This document shows positions 47,585 through 59,104 of a DNA stretch of 64,000 nucleotides, piece by piece. Under the pieces are notes generated by a model, which saw only the letters and a list, made by a program, of their open reading frames with translations, had not been told where the DNA came from and made no database searches. The DNA comes from Diorhabda sublineata (Eukaryota; Arthropoda; Insecta; Coleoptera; Chrysomelidae): contig NC_079476.1 in the NCBI RefSeq assembly GCF_026230105.1, forward strand, positions 34,400,559 through 34,464,558, written 5' to 3'. How positions within the stretch are numbered: position 1 is the stretch's first letter; every line of letters starts with the position of its first letter. A program made the position numbers and the translations under genes.

Positions 47585-48010
47585 TTTTCGAAGACAGAAG
47601 ACAGAGGAGGGGGATATTTTTCACTACAGACCAAACGTGGATACACTATTACACTCCCGAAAGCAAGGTGTCATCTAAAGAGTGGAGGAAAAAGGAGAAA
47701 AGGGCGCCAGTAAAAGCGAAGACAACCAGGTCCGCCGATAAGATTATCTGGGACCGACGGGGAGTACTATTCGTTATCTTCCTGCTCACACAACATTCCA
47801 TTAATGCTGAATACTACTCTAACCTTCTAAAAACACATGTGAAACCGCTTATCTCTCATATGGAGGACCGTTCCAGCGCGAAGTGTCAATCTTCTCCAGG
47901 ATAACGCACGTCTCACGCCCGATACAATATCGAAACTATGGTGGGAGATACTGAACATATTTGGGTCACTGCCCTACGAGGTAGAGAAGTTTGTGAGCAC
48001 TGTTCAAGTT
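47585..48010 (+). pseudogene. Mariner transposase catalytic-region remnant
   Basis: It starts FFTTDQTWIHYYTPESKVSS, the mariner first catalytic Asp block (T-DETWIHYYTPE). It continues in the same frame through KEWRKKEKRAPVKAKTTRSA, then DRRGVLFVIFLL and NAEYYSNLL, matching K-WR--G-SAPKKAKT--SAGKVM---FWD--GI--IDYL ... I--EYY--LL. A shifted frame gives VNLLQDNARLTPDTISKL, the second Asp block (--QDNAR-H). No third block or terminus is visible. It is distinct from the copy 1-3 subfamily. Confidence 0.8.
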
Positions 48011-48807
48011 ACCCACAAAATTCTTTAATACCGGCATCAAAAACCTTTCGGAGAGATTGAACCGCCCTCGTATCATTGTTATAAAAACGGCCAATGTAAG
48101 AAATCCGTGTTCGTGTGACTGATGAAAAGTCATATACAAGCTAACAAAGAAAGCTTATAAACATCTTGATAATACTTTGAAGAAGAGCACGAGATGTAAC
48201 ATCATCTATTTCATCCCGTTATTATCTTGCGTATATACTGACTTGGTGTTTTTACTATTTAACTGATTTTTGAGTAGGAATTTTATTCTATTATTTTTGA
48301 TTTAGGATATATTATAGATCAAACTTTTTTCTATCGATTTCGACAATTTTTACATTTATTTGGAAGATCATTTCGGGGATATTTGAGAATTTCGTTTCAA
48401 TAAAAAACTGGTTGCCTATAATTTGATATTAATTATTTGCTGCATATGAGTTTCTGATGCTGTCGAATACCACTTCCAAGGGAAAAATTTTCAGTCGGTG
48501 GCAAATATAACTTGTTTGTGATTTGTTAAACAATAAATATGTATGCATAAATATTTTGAAATAATTTCAGTACGAGGGTATCAATATAAATATAAATTGG
48601 AATAGTTATTTTCCTAACAAGTGAGAAAAGTGATACTTTCCTGCACGCGACTCCAGTTGTCGCGACGCGGAGCGGAGGTCGGGCAAGCATCAGTTAGGAA
48701 CATTATTTTTTCTACGACCGTTATACAAAAAAGTATACCAATCCATTTTTCAAAAATTATTTTATTCCAACAAACATAATAATATACAAAAGTTTAATTA
48801 AAAACTA
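48011..48807. other. No assignable gene
   Basis: AT-rich. A GC-richer stretch at 48640-48690 (CGCGACTCCAGTTGTCGCGACGCGG) contains a short palindrome and lies just outside the Crypton 3' side; it could be related to the element end. Confidence 0.35.
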
Positions 48808-49888
48808 CTAAGTATTATAAGTATTAATATTAAAAACACAGTTTGTTGCATTCTGTAGACTAATAAGAATTGCCGGTCCAGTGGAGTTATTTGGTTTCAA
48901 CTGGAAGGTAGATGACGTCGAAGAGGATGACATCGGTTGCAGGTCGCATAAAGATGACGATGACGGTGATGGCAACGGTTTTAAGTCATTTGTAGTACAG
49001 AGAATTTTATTTGATATTTTTTTCTTCTCATTCTCGGAGTCCTCCAAATAGCCCTCAGCGACAGTAGTAGACTTCCAGCCACCGAGGCGCTTTAGGTTGG
49101 TTATTGCTTCGCCGGAGTCTTCTAGGAACGTTGCCAAAGAACGTCTGAAACTGTGTCCTGTATAACGTTCCCGATTAGATTGGCGTAAATATGCAGCAAT
49201 CTCTGCTGGCATCTTTACGCCAACGCATTGACTGAGCATTTTCCATTCTTATAATGAATAAAAAATCGGCGGTGTGGAGTGGTAGGTGGTCGTAAATCTG
49301 CGTACTTTTTGTACAGCGTCAAATAGGTTCATCATTTATTTCTTCAGATGAAACAAATGATCTTGATGAATGATTTTTCACAATAATTAGGTTGTCTTTA
49401 TCTTGAATGTCGTCGACAGTGATATTTACAAGCTCGGATCTGCGGAGAGCGCCAGCCAGTGCAAAAATGGTACTCACTTTAATCATCAGGTATACCGGGT
49501 ATATCGGGAGCTAGAATAACTCTGGATATATCTTCTTTGGTAAAAACTTGCACTTTCTGTGCTCGAAAACCAATATTTTTTGTTTAAGAAACGACGTTAG
49601 CTTATGGAAGTTTCCTATATCCAAATTTTGTTTTATTTTTACTAAACTTTTTACCATCGAATAGCGGGACCATAATGTATTAGATTTCAAAACCTTACTT
49701 AGGTCTGAAAAATACGCCAGAAATACCTCTTCCTTATAAGTTTTGACCCCTTTCTGCTTACACCATGTAACAAAATGGTGGTATTGCTTCTCATACCTTA
49801 GTCTGGATTTGACAGGTAACAGCTCGGAATTAGCTTCATTTGCAGCCTTCAAAATGGCTTTGGGAAGTTCTTCGTCGGATGAATCCAT
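48808..49888 (-). pseudogene. Crypton tyrosine recombinase, near full length, broken
   Basis: The first 125 codons (49511-49888) form an intact N-terminal core-binding domain: LPVKSRLRYEKQYHHFVTWC, VFLAYFSDLSKVLKSNTLWS. After an in-frame TAG the same frame continues LMIKVSTIFALAGALRRSEL, with the first catalytic Arg. A frameshift leads to YADLRPPTTPHRRFFIHYKN. A second shift leads to the 143-codon frame 48808-49239 with YTGHSFRRSLATFL (H-x-x-R box) and STTVAEGYLEDS (nucleophilic Tyr), then a Ser-rich tail. All catalytic residues I can check are present; only the stop and two frameshifts disable it. This family cuts and joins DNA as a phage-integrase-like recombinase. Confidence 0.88.
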
Positions 49889-50119
49889 TAATATTATTGT
49901 ATCGGATTCGGTTTAATATGGTTTAATTTAGAAGAAGAACGCACGGTCGTAGAAAAAATATATTTAAGCATGAGATGAGAGGTTTTAATAGAATTTTAAC
50001 CATTTTGGACGCTTCATGTTTATTTGACTATCGTATGAGTTTTCAGAAAATGGAAAAAATGTGTATCTACATGACATTAAAGAAAGAAAAGTTAGAGATG
50101 GTCAAAAACTGTGACAATC

Positions 50120-50785
50120 AGTGATATCATTAAGAAAGTTCTCCAAACAATACTAGAGGATTGAGGTTAGAAAGATAGAAGAGGCTATAGGCATACCAAA
50201 AGAGCGCATTTACAATATACTAAAGAATTATGCATGCATAAGTGCGCGTTGGGTGCCGCGTTTCCTCACGTTGGACAAAAAGCGCAATCGAATTTCTCAG
50301 GTTTGAATTAAGCGATTTAGGTACAATAAATCAGATTTTTTATGTCGATTCATAATTGCAGATGAACATGGATCTACCACTAGATTGCTGAAACGAAAGA
50401 ATAGTGGATTGCAAAGAGCGAACCGAACCTCCGAAAAAGACGATTTAATCGGCCGAGAAAGTGATGTCGACTATTTTTTGTGCGTTTATCCACTATAAAA
50501 TAAAACAGGAGAGTATTACGCAAAATTATTTGATACAATAAAAGAAGAAATTGATACAAGTGACGGCATTTGAAAAAGAAGAAAGGACAACACCATGGCT
50601 AAAGTTCAAGAATGGCATTCGAATTGTTTGACGTAATTTTTTCCTGTTTACTCAACTTAAAAGTTTAATTTGCAGGAGAGGTAGTTTCATCAGAAGAGGA
50701 CCTTACAGCATATGTAAACGCCTTTTTTTATGAAAATGACGGCAAATATTTATTCGAAAAGGTTCACAAGGTTAGGTAACAGATA
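50120..50785 (+). pseudogene. Mariner (irritans-like) remnant
   Basis: It begins KIEEAIGIPKERIYNILKNY, then ISARWVPRFLTLDKKRNRIS, the transposase linker between helix-turn-helix and catalytic core. FIIADEHGSTTRLLKRKNSG holds the first Asp (normally VDETWIHHYTPE). GEYYAKLFDTIKEEI follows. After a deletion of the second and third Asp blocks the sequence resumes as VVSSEEDLTAYVNAFFYEND and GKYLFEKVHKV, the C-terminus. Stops and frameshifts are scattered. It differs in wording from the other mariners here. Confidence 0.82.
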
Positions 50786-50789
50786 GTTA

Positions 50790-51755
50790 TTAATTCATAG
50801 AGTTTTAATTTTTCTAGGTATAAGAAAGTGAAAGATTTTCGATAGATGGCGATAGTTACGCCGTTTGCATTAATAATCGAGTTAATACGACTTAAGCCTT
50901 ATTTTCAAACAAACATCAGTAATATATCGATATAAGGGAGGAAGAGATTTTTTTCCAAAAATTACAATTGAAATATAAATCTTAACACATAAGATCCTCA
51001 CACACAAAGAACGTCATCTTGTTGGCAAGGGAAAAATTGTTCTATTAACTGTTAAAGTGTATAGAATTGAAATGAAATGTTGAAAATAAAAATGATTATT
51101 TTTTCGTTTGTTATGAAAACATATCGAAAAGAGAAGTTATTTGTGTCAACTTTGGTTACAAATAAATGAAATTCTAAAGAATTTTTTTAGAACTATAAAA
51201 AATTTTAATCAAATATTTCATTCAATTAAACGAATCAATAGTAAAATTGAAAAAAAATTGTTATTCATAAAAACTGGATGTTCGTTCTTCAAATGGGTAT
51301 ATGTTCAAAACCTTTGTATGAAATACACCATATATTAAAGATAAATAACTTTAGGGTGAATAGAGAAAATAAATTTAGGATGTAAAGAGGAACAGTTCAA
51401 GGGTAACTAAACCGTTACTTTATGCGATTACTTCTCCCTCAAAAACGACCCAATGTTTTGCATAACGCCTCTTATCCTTCATGTGTATGCCACGTTTCAA
51501 CACAGCGAACGGATAATGATGTATTATTTTGAGTTAAACGGGGAAATTAAGAAACTGCCTCTCTGTAATAAGCCCCAAAATTTCCCACGCACAGTTTAAT
51601 CAAGCTAAGACTCCTACAGACTTTTTCTAATTACTTACTACTGAACATTTGATCATCTACAATCATTTTTGTTGTCATATTGTTAGTAATATCGACGGAT
51701 AATATTTGAAGTCTACCGAAGTGAAATAAAGAGGTTAATCAAACTCAAAAGTTAA
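50790..51755. other. No assignable gene
   Basis: AT-rich sequence. The frame at 51141-51338 is Lys/Asn/Phe-rich and shows no motif. Confidence 0.4.
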
Positions 51756-51756
51756 A

Positions 51757-51957
51757 ATCTATGGGAGAATGGGACTAATAGTACCAATACACAAAAAAGA
51801 GGATGAAGTGCATTGTAATAACTATAGAGGAATAAATTTGATAAGTATAGTGATGAAAGTATATGAAAAGATAACAGAAAAGAAGTTGAGATGGATTAAA
51901 GGAAATAATAAACAAAGTAAAGGCTGCAAAAGAAAAGTGTATTGTTCATTTATCGAT
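51757..51957 (+). pseudogene. LINE reverse transcriptase, 5' portion before nested mariner
   Basis: GLIVPIHKKEDEVHCNNYRG followed by INLISIVMKVYEKI is the RT block W--G-I-PI-KKGD---C-NYRGI-LL----K------I. The frame then jumps to VYCSFID ending at 51957. FID is the first half of the next RT block (FIDxEKAFD). The mariner copy 2 sequence starts at the next base, and the block resumes as YEKVYG at 53056, so the two parts are one interrupted gene. A deletion precedes VYCSFID. Confidence 0.85.
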
Positions 51958-53055
51958 ATTGATATCTAGTTAGTTGACGTCAAAAAAGTAAACCAGAGTT
52001 ACGCAATAAAATAAAAGAAAAAAGATGTACACCGAAATTGTGAAAATCCAGAAATTGGAGTATCGAACCATCATCAAGTACCTGTATTTAATAGGGTTAA
52101 GAGGTAAGCAGATTTACGAAGATATGCTCAATACCCTTGGTGATCAATGCCCTTCGTATGTGACCGTGCAAAATTGGTCTGCAGGCTTCAGAACAGGTAA
52201 ATTTTCCATTGAAGATGATGATCGATCGGGAAGGCCAGTTTCTGTGTCAGTCCCCGAAAATATCGATGCAGTTCATGACATGATTTTATCAGACGATCGA
52301 ATTGTACTAAAACGGATAACTGAAGCACTGAATATTTCATACGAACGTGTTCATAATATAGTTCACGTCAATTTGGACATGAGAAACATTACTGCAAAAT
52401 GGATCCCCGAATGTTTGAATGTTGACCAAAAGCATGTAGGGTAGAAGCATCGCGTTCGATCTGTGCTCGATTTGAAAACGATGTAGACTTCTTAAACCGA
52501 ATTGTTACTATGGATGAGACTTGAGTACATTTCTACGATTCAGAAGCAAAGCAACAATTGATGGAATGGCGACACTCGGGTTCTCCAAGACCTAAGAAGT
52601 TTCGTGTCCAAAAATCTGCTGGAAAAGTTCTTGCTTGTATTTTTTTGGATTGCCATGGAGTAATCATGATTGATTTTTTGGATAATGATAGAACAATAAC
52701 AGGAGATTACTATTCGACATTACTGACCACTCTACAGAAAAAAATTAAAGAGAAAAGATGCGGAAAGCACCCTCCTTATTCACCACATTTGGCTCCGGCC
52801 GACTATCATCTCTTTCCTCAACTGAAAAAAAGTTTAAAAGGTCGTAAATTTCCTTCCAACGAAGAGGTAATAAAAGCAGTGGAGGTCTGGTTTGGAGCAA
52901 GAAGAAACATTTTTTTTGAAAGGTCTAGAGACGTTGACGGTTCGCTGTGATAAATGTATCCAATTAAGAGGAGAATATGTTGAATAATAAAATATTTTGA
53001 CATTGAAATTTTGTTTAGTTCTATAGTAGGCTAAGAATTTTTCAATATATCCTCG
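51958..53055 (+). mobile_element. Mariner copy 2, nested in a LINE, internally deleted
   Basis: The transposase N-terminus (ATG 52025, 139 codons to a stop at 52442-52444) reads IYEDMLNTLGDQCPSYVTVQ, then SGRPVSVSVPENIDAVHDMI and AKWIPECLNVDQK. A frame shift leads to TMDET-stop-VHFYD, the first catalytic Asp with Trp mutated to TGA. Next comes SGSPRPKKFRVQKSAGK to KKIKEKRCGKHPPYSPHLAP and ADYHLFPQLKKSLKGRKF; the segment that normally lies between GK and HPPYSP, with the second catalytic Asp, is missing. The right inverted repeat ends CCTCG at 53055, followed by TA. At the left the terminal 9 bases and the TA are gone. Confidence 0.9.
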
Positions 53056-53480
53056 TATGAGAAAGTTTACGGCAACGAAATATGAATAACAAGCTAATAA
53101 GAGCAATAGAAAAGATATATGGAATCAATCTTAATTGTGTGATAAGCAAAAACGGATGGTCAAACACATTTATAACAAATGACTAGGATGAGGATTAAAT
53201 TCGTTGGTGTTTGTCATATTAATGGACCTTATAATTAAGCGGAGCAAAGAAAAAACAAAAAGTGTATAAAAGGAGCATAGATCGCAAAAAAGAATAGAAA
53301 ACCTAAATGTATGGAACGAACTACTAGAAGAATGAAAATAAATAGAATCAAAGCGATGGTGGTTACAATAAACAACTGAGGTTACGAAATGCACGTACAT
53401 ATAGAAGGGAAAGAAATATAACAAATAAACGTAGTGCAATATCTATGTGTTGAAATAGAAGCAGATGGGAATCTAGAGAC
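53056..53480 (+). pseudogene. LINE reverse transcriptase, 3' portion after nested mariner
   Basis: It starts YEKVYGNEI, completing the FID-YEKVYG block. Then come NNKLIRAIEKIYGINLNCVI and SKNGWSNTFITN (matching the block before GVRQG), MDLIIKRSKEKTKSV, KINRIKAMVV and finally EIEADGNLETEINRRI, matching YLG--I--DG----EI--RI of the thumb. Several stops and the loss of the YADD box are evident. Downstream sequence gives no further motif. Confidence 0.82.
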
Positions 53481-54440
53481 GGAAATAAATAGGAGAATTT
53501 ATTTATGAAAAAATGAAATTTTCTTGTTGGGAAATACGAACAGTAATTGAAAGTTTTGCTGATTACAGTTTCCGGATTTTCTGCTTCTCCGCGTACAACC
53601 AAACGACCATTTCCACGGACTGTTTTCTCTAGTGTAAGTGTGTTTGAAAGAGGGTTGACAGAGAAAAACAGTTCATTCGCCACAGAAATAATGTGAGGTC
53701 TGCTTTTGATGGCCACTTTGTTATACCCCAAAAAGTCGAACAGAATTTCGAAAATTTTAGCTACAAAGATGTGATACTTTATGTATGTTCACTGAGAAGA
53801 ACTTAAATGAGCAATTAATAATTTGTAAATAATTATTGGGTAATATGTTATAAGTGAGGCTCAGATTAATATGCAAGGAAATTACTTGACATATGTGCAG
53901 TATAAATGATACAAAAAAAGCAATGAGTGAAGTAGTTTTTATTCATCTTTACTATTTATGAAAATTCACATGTTATAAGATACTATTGAATACAGTTTCT
54001 CTGTTAATTCTGACAGTAATACATATTCACCAACAATTTTTGTTGGAAATTCTACTCACAATACTATTCAAAAGTCATAGAAGTGAACCCTTGCTTTTTT
54101 TCAGAACTTTCTTCCGCAATAGCTCCCTGGATTTAATAAGCCATTTAATAGGGAAAATGCATGTGGTACAAATTCGATTGATTATTTTTTCTCAGAAATA
54201 TTATAGTCGCAATATAATTAATTGTAGAAAATGATCATTAAAAAGTGCAAAATAAGCGAGCGCAATGAAAATTTGATAAACGCAACGTCAATGGTCGTTA
54301 AATCAAACACCACGTTCCGTATTTATCGAGGTCAAATGTCAAAATAGAGGGTTGGTTGTGTTTGGAAGAAATATCCTGTTTATTTTTGGGATCCTAAAGT
54401 ATATTATATTCTTGTTATTATTGTAACATTATTAATCATC
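53481..54440. other. No assignable gene
   Basis: The 122-codon minus frame 53363-53731 overlaps the LINE remnant and has no recognisable domain. The rest is AT-rich. Confidence 0.35.
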
Positions 54441-54568
54441 TACGAAGATGGTTTTGTGAAAGCACAATCAGATAATCTACAGAAAGTAGATGCATTCATG
54501 ATAGCTGCATATTTTGCATCTAATCAAGATTTTACATTGACTGAGGTCAATGGAGTCAAAGCAACAAG
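54441..54568 (+). pseudogene. Exon-like fragment of a recurrent uncharacterised arthropod gene family
   Basis: The frame reads EDGFVKAQSDNLQKVDAFMI, then AAYFASNQDFTLTEVNGVKA and TR, ending at CAAG|GTAATT, a plausible splice donor at 54568/54569. From memory this resembles the N-terminus of multicopy insect proteins (M-GF-KAQSDNLPKVD-FM---F--N-DF---E-RGVK) that carry a SWIM-type zinc finger and sometimes a YqaJ-like nuclease domain. The expected start Met is absent at its position (Glu or Tyr codon instead), and no second exon was seen, so it is probably a dead copy. The frame is open upstream to about 54342. Confidence 0.5.
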
Positions 54569-54920
54569 GTAATTATTATTTTGCATTGTATATTATAGTA
54601 AATCTAACATTTTTTATGTATAAATATCATACATCAGCTGTACTTACTAAAACCTTAAGAAACCTATCAATGTATGATTCTTTGAATGAAAATTTCATTA
54701 CTTTTGTTAATTATGTTAGATTGCTATAGAGAAATAACAATATTTACATTGAAATGATCTTCATGCAAACTTGATTTTGAAGATACTTTATCTGTACTCA
54801 TAACTTTACTTTTTAAAATTTTCCATAGCTTTTATATAGAGAGAAAGAAATGCTTCATTGTCAAAAAATTGTTACAATTTTAGACAGAAGCTTGTAAAAA
54901 CAAAAAACAATATAAAAATA
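54569..54920. other. No assignable gene
   Basis: AT-rich sequence; would be intron if the exon above is real. Confidence 0.35.
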
Positions 54921-54921
54921 A

Positions 54922-55510
54922 CTAAATAAAGATAGAAATAAAATAAAATTTCAATATACAGAAGAAAATCACAATGAATAACAAAATTATAGGTAATAGT
55001 AATAGGTAATAATTAGACCATAAAAAAATTAAAACAGTATGCAGCGTGCCCGGAATAGGTCGTTTAGGTAAAAAGTAGAATGCACTTTCTGGTAAATATG
55101 TCCTCAAATTTTTCCGAAATGCGAAAAAACATGATATCGGTTTGATTTCAATTGGCAAGTGATTATACATTTTTTTGCGTTGTAAAATATTGAGCCCTTA
55201 ACTAATTCTGAACGTGGAATAGGTAGATAAGATCGTGCCCGCTTTCCTAATAGGAGAAGCGTGCTTACGAATTAAGCAAACGGATTCAAAGATATAGAAT
55301 AAGGAATTAAGAGACAGAATTTTCAATCTTTTGATGAAGTCCCGGCAGTGAGCCCTGCTGTTTAGTCAGAATAAATATCTAACAACTCTCTTTTGTAATT
55401 TAAAGATTCGCTCAAATTGAGTCACATCACACGTACCCCAGAAGGGAAGGGTATATCGGAGACGCAGCTCAATAAGAGCATAATAAACTGTTAATAAAGT
55501 GGGTAAGGTC
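54922..55510 (-). pseudogene. LINE C-terminal remnant, paralogue of 17295-17985
   Basis: The minus strand reads YYALIELRLRYTLPFWGTCD, then VTQFERIFKLQKRVVRYLF, equivalent to YYALF-SHL-YGI-FWG ... IF-LQKRAIR. Later ESVCLIRKHASPIRK and the open frame 54922-55170 beginning MYNHLPIEIKPISCFFAFRK complete the C-terminus (YN-LP--IK ---FK--L---L). The 55150-55500 part is similar in bases to 17300-17640. There are two or three stops. It is the better preserved member of the pair. Confidence 0.8.
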
Positions 55511-56530
55511 AGTTCTTTGGAAAACATAACGTAAGATCAACTGTCACATTCAAAGTAAAGAAATACTGAACGTGAAGTCATCCGAAGCCCACGAAAAATA
55601 TCATTCAAAACAAACCAATTCTAAGGGAGACTTCAAATGTTATTTCAAAAATTATTGGAACTTTTTTGGTAGAAAGTACATTACTAAAAAAATAGAATGA
55701 GTTTATCAAGGACGCTATTTATCACTGAATTTTCTAGCAACATACGATCACCTCTCCGATTTAAATAAAAATAAGATTTTTCCATCCTAAACTAATTGTA
55801 AGTGCAGTTGTTAGAGTTTAAAATATTAAGTTCTATAAATTAGAAACCATACGACATATTTTTATTGAATCAGTCACCTTTGTGAATGTCAATTCGAACG
55901 CCAACTCCTCATAAATATCAAACACATGTTCAGGATAAAATTACGAATAGTTTTCTAATTAAGCTAAAAATAAATTTAACAAAAATGAACTTTACTTTAC
56001 ATACAGTGCGTCCACATTTTCTAATTTTTTATAGGATTGCAAATTTGATGTATATCAAATTTCTGAAGAATTTAATAAACGTAATGGATATGAGACCCTA
56101 AATAAGTTGCTATGCGTGAATGCACAAATCAAGCGACACGAATATTTGAATCAAATTTAGCGAATGTATAAGTTTCAAGCATTCATTACCTTTGAACATT
56201 ATGTATGCAAATGATTTCCAAGAGAATGTAAATCGTTTAAATGTATAGCGTATGGGTTCGAGCTTTATTTAGATGTTTGAAATTGAAATAGCTTCCAAAA
56301 AATACTTGTAAATGAATTTGTAACCAGTTTAAGTACTATTTTAGAGCTCTATATTATTAATTTCACTCTCATTCGCCAATAAATTCTTAAGAAAAGGAGT
56401 ATTTTTATTTTATTCGTTACTGTATATGAGTAAAATCGAAATATGAAATGAAAATTTCTAATAAACAAGACGAGCACTTAGTAAATAACGAAAATATAAA
56501 AAATCTGATTACCGATCTAAGACCACTAAT
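55511..56530. other. No assignable gene
   Basis: AT-rich sequence with an unremarkable 71-codon frame at 55886-56101. Confidence 0.4.
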
Positions 56531-56534
56531 AACC

Positions 56535-57050
56535 AAAACTTCCCACGAATTTTATGCGCCAATTTAACATTATCTAGCGCTATCAAAGCTTCCTTAATGT
56601 CTTTCTAGTTGAGTCTAGATCATCCCATCGGGTTTTTATGAGTTGGAGTTTCTTCATATGTTGGTTTTAAAATATAATTTCATGCATCCATCAACTCATA
56701 TACTTTCTTTAATGGCTTGAAAGATGTTTAGGGTTATATAAAGATCTGCAATTTCCTTTTGCCAAAGTCTTCTATACACCACTTTGTGTCAAATCGGAGC
56801 GAGAATTTTTTGTAGGATCTTGTTTTCAAATCTATTAGAACTTTCTCCAATGGATACTCAGCATTCGTGCTTTATATCCATTCCCCAGGTCTTAGAATGA
56901 TTTTATAAATGAATCTGGTTTTTTTTGTTAATTACTGTGGAACGATCCACGACTTCCATCCTATCTTTCATTTCTTTTGTAATTACTTTATACTTTACTT
57001 GATTCAAGGTATTTTCGAACGGTAGGCACGATTCAATTGTGAGGGTAACT
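56535..57050 (-). pseudogene. LINE C-terminal remnant (antisense)
   Basis: The minus strand reads RFENKILQKILAPI, then VVYRRLWQKEIADLYITLNI and a following FQAIKES, matching FERKILRKI-GP--ENG-WRRR-N-EL--LY----I---IK--RL-W-GH. A shifted frame near the end gives KDIKEALIALDNVKLAHKIR. The pattern belongs to a large insect LINE group. The RT core is missing. Confidence 0.65.
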
Positions 57051-59100
57051 CAACAAAAATCTAATGTATGTAATCTGAAAATATCTTCTATATTACATAC
57101 ATTGAATAATATGAATCAGCAATCTAGTGGTTAAAACCTATGGATGCTTAGCTAGAAATGCTAAAGTTCGAATAAATCATACAACATATACGTATTCAAC
57201 AACCCTAATCAATGAGAAATGTGACGAAGAAACTAAACTACAGATATGGAAAGAAAAATTCTGCTAATAATCTACGGAGGAAATAAGAAATATGATGTAC
57301 AAATAACGAATTCATGCATTGTATAATTAACAAAAGTAATAAGTGTTCTAAAATGACATATGATCGATATTTTTATTTCTTTTGTCTACTTTCTCCTATC
57401 CACGTTTTTGCATATTAATAGCGACTGAAAATATGTGAAAATTTACTATTATACTCCGCTCCTTGCCAATAAATAATTTGGTGAATTATTAGTTCACACC
57501 TCGTAGTTCTAATACAAATTTCACCTTCCAAAAAAAAAAACGTAATCGATTTATTTCTGACGTACTTAAAAGTAATGAGGCAAGAGGAATAATTTTAATG
57601 ATTTACATTCTGTAATTTACATAATGATCTTTCAGGACACACTATATAATGATATTTGGAAAAAATTATATTTAGCATGTCACATCTTTATTATACATGT
57701 ACTTTGAAACATCTTTTCTGTCGTAAATTTTCGGATGAATCGATTGTGGGAGAGAAACTCATTAAATAACATTTTGTCATTTCCAATAATATTGAAATGT
57801 TAAAAATAAATTCCATTAAATTAAAAATAATGATAATACGTCACTAAATTTTCTATAACCGACACAGTTCCAATAGCTGAACAACTTTATTTCGTGCCAT
57901 TGACGTATTATCCACTAGCGGCAAATATCTGTAAACTGCAAATAGTGAAAGGGTTGTACTTCGTAAATAAATTCATTTTGTCTCTGTCGTATTCAGAGCG
58001 AAATTATAAATTTGACAAAAAAGCTGTATTCAGTTTGATTTATTTATAAACGTTCCGCTCCACAATTATTTCAATATGATTGTAAACTTCATTTAGATTA
58101 AAAACCAACGGGATAAAAGCAAACTGTAGTAGTCAAATTTCACATGAATTTTTTGAATTATTTAAATATACATTGTGAAATCCTATATTTATCTGCTACT
58201 TGTAGAGGACCACGATTTGGATCTTTATGTCGAAAGACAAGATAACTATTGTGACTTAAAATTGTGGAAAAGTGCCAAGAATGTGCTTATATTTGCAAAT
58301 ATTCAGCAGCTATGCATAGGATCGGATGTAATTGAAAGAAAAAAAAAACATACTTTGATGAAAGAAGTTGAAAAAGTTATTAGAAAACTGTTCTTGAAAA
58401 ATTAGCTGGAAGCTCTCCTTTTATCTGCTCTGGTATTTTAAAACTTTCGCTAAGATGTTGATGTCTTTCTAATTAGTACTGATAACTGTGAGACATCTAA
58501 ACATTAAAAGGTTGCGGTATCTTCAACTGGAATTGTTCAGTATTTTTTTCCATATAGAATAAATGCAATTTTCCAAATCATTAAAGGAAGGCTGAATATT
58601 GACATTCTTTTGCTACTAAGTGAACAAAGGGCTGGAGGGTGCAGGTATTTTAGATTTGAAAGCTTCCAATATATTTACCAAAAAATAGGATCGAAGAAAC
58701 AATTGCTCAAGAAAGAAAGGAGAGTTATATATAACATATTTATAGTCTTTTCACTTGGTTTTCAAATTTAAATATCACAAAAAGATGAAAATGGTAAATA
58801 AATGGTGAACCTAAAGCTGAAATATTGGTATCGAAACAAGTCAAATCCTGAAAGATTATTGTTAGTCATACAGTTAGTTGCTAAGGATTATACAATTTTT
58901 TTAAATTCTTTTTTTTCATTTCTTTTTTCTTTAGTGAGTTCATTGCATATTTTATATTCAAAATACCATTAAATCAAGCGAAAATTTACAATAAACGATT
59001 TTACAGGCATACTATGATTCAAAAAATTAATAAAATTTTGAAATAAACTTAAATAGATTCGTATGGCAGATTCTACTAACTAATGAATCGTATTGATAAG
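57051..59100. other. No assignable gene
   Basis: AT-rich. The frame 58175-58405 (reads DHDLDLYVERQDNYCDLKLW then KSAKN) is unrecognised. Confidence 0.35.
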
Positions 59101-59104
59101 TTGA

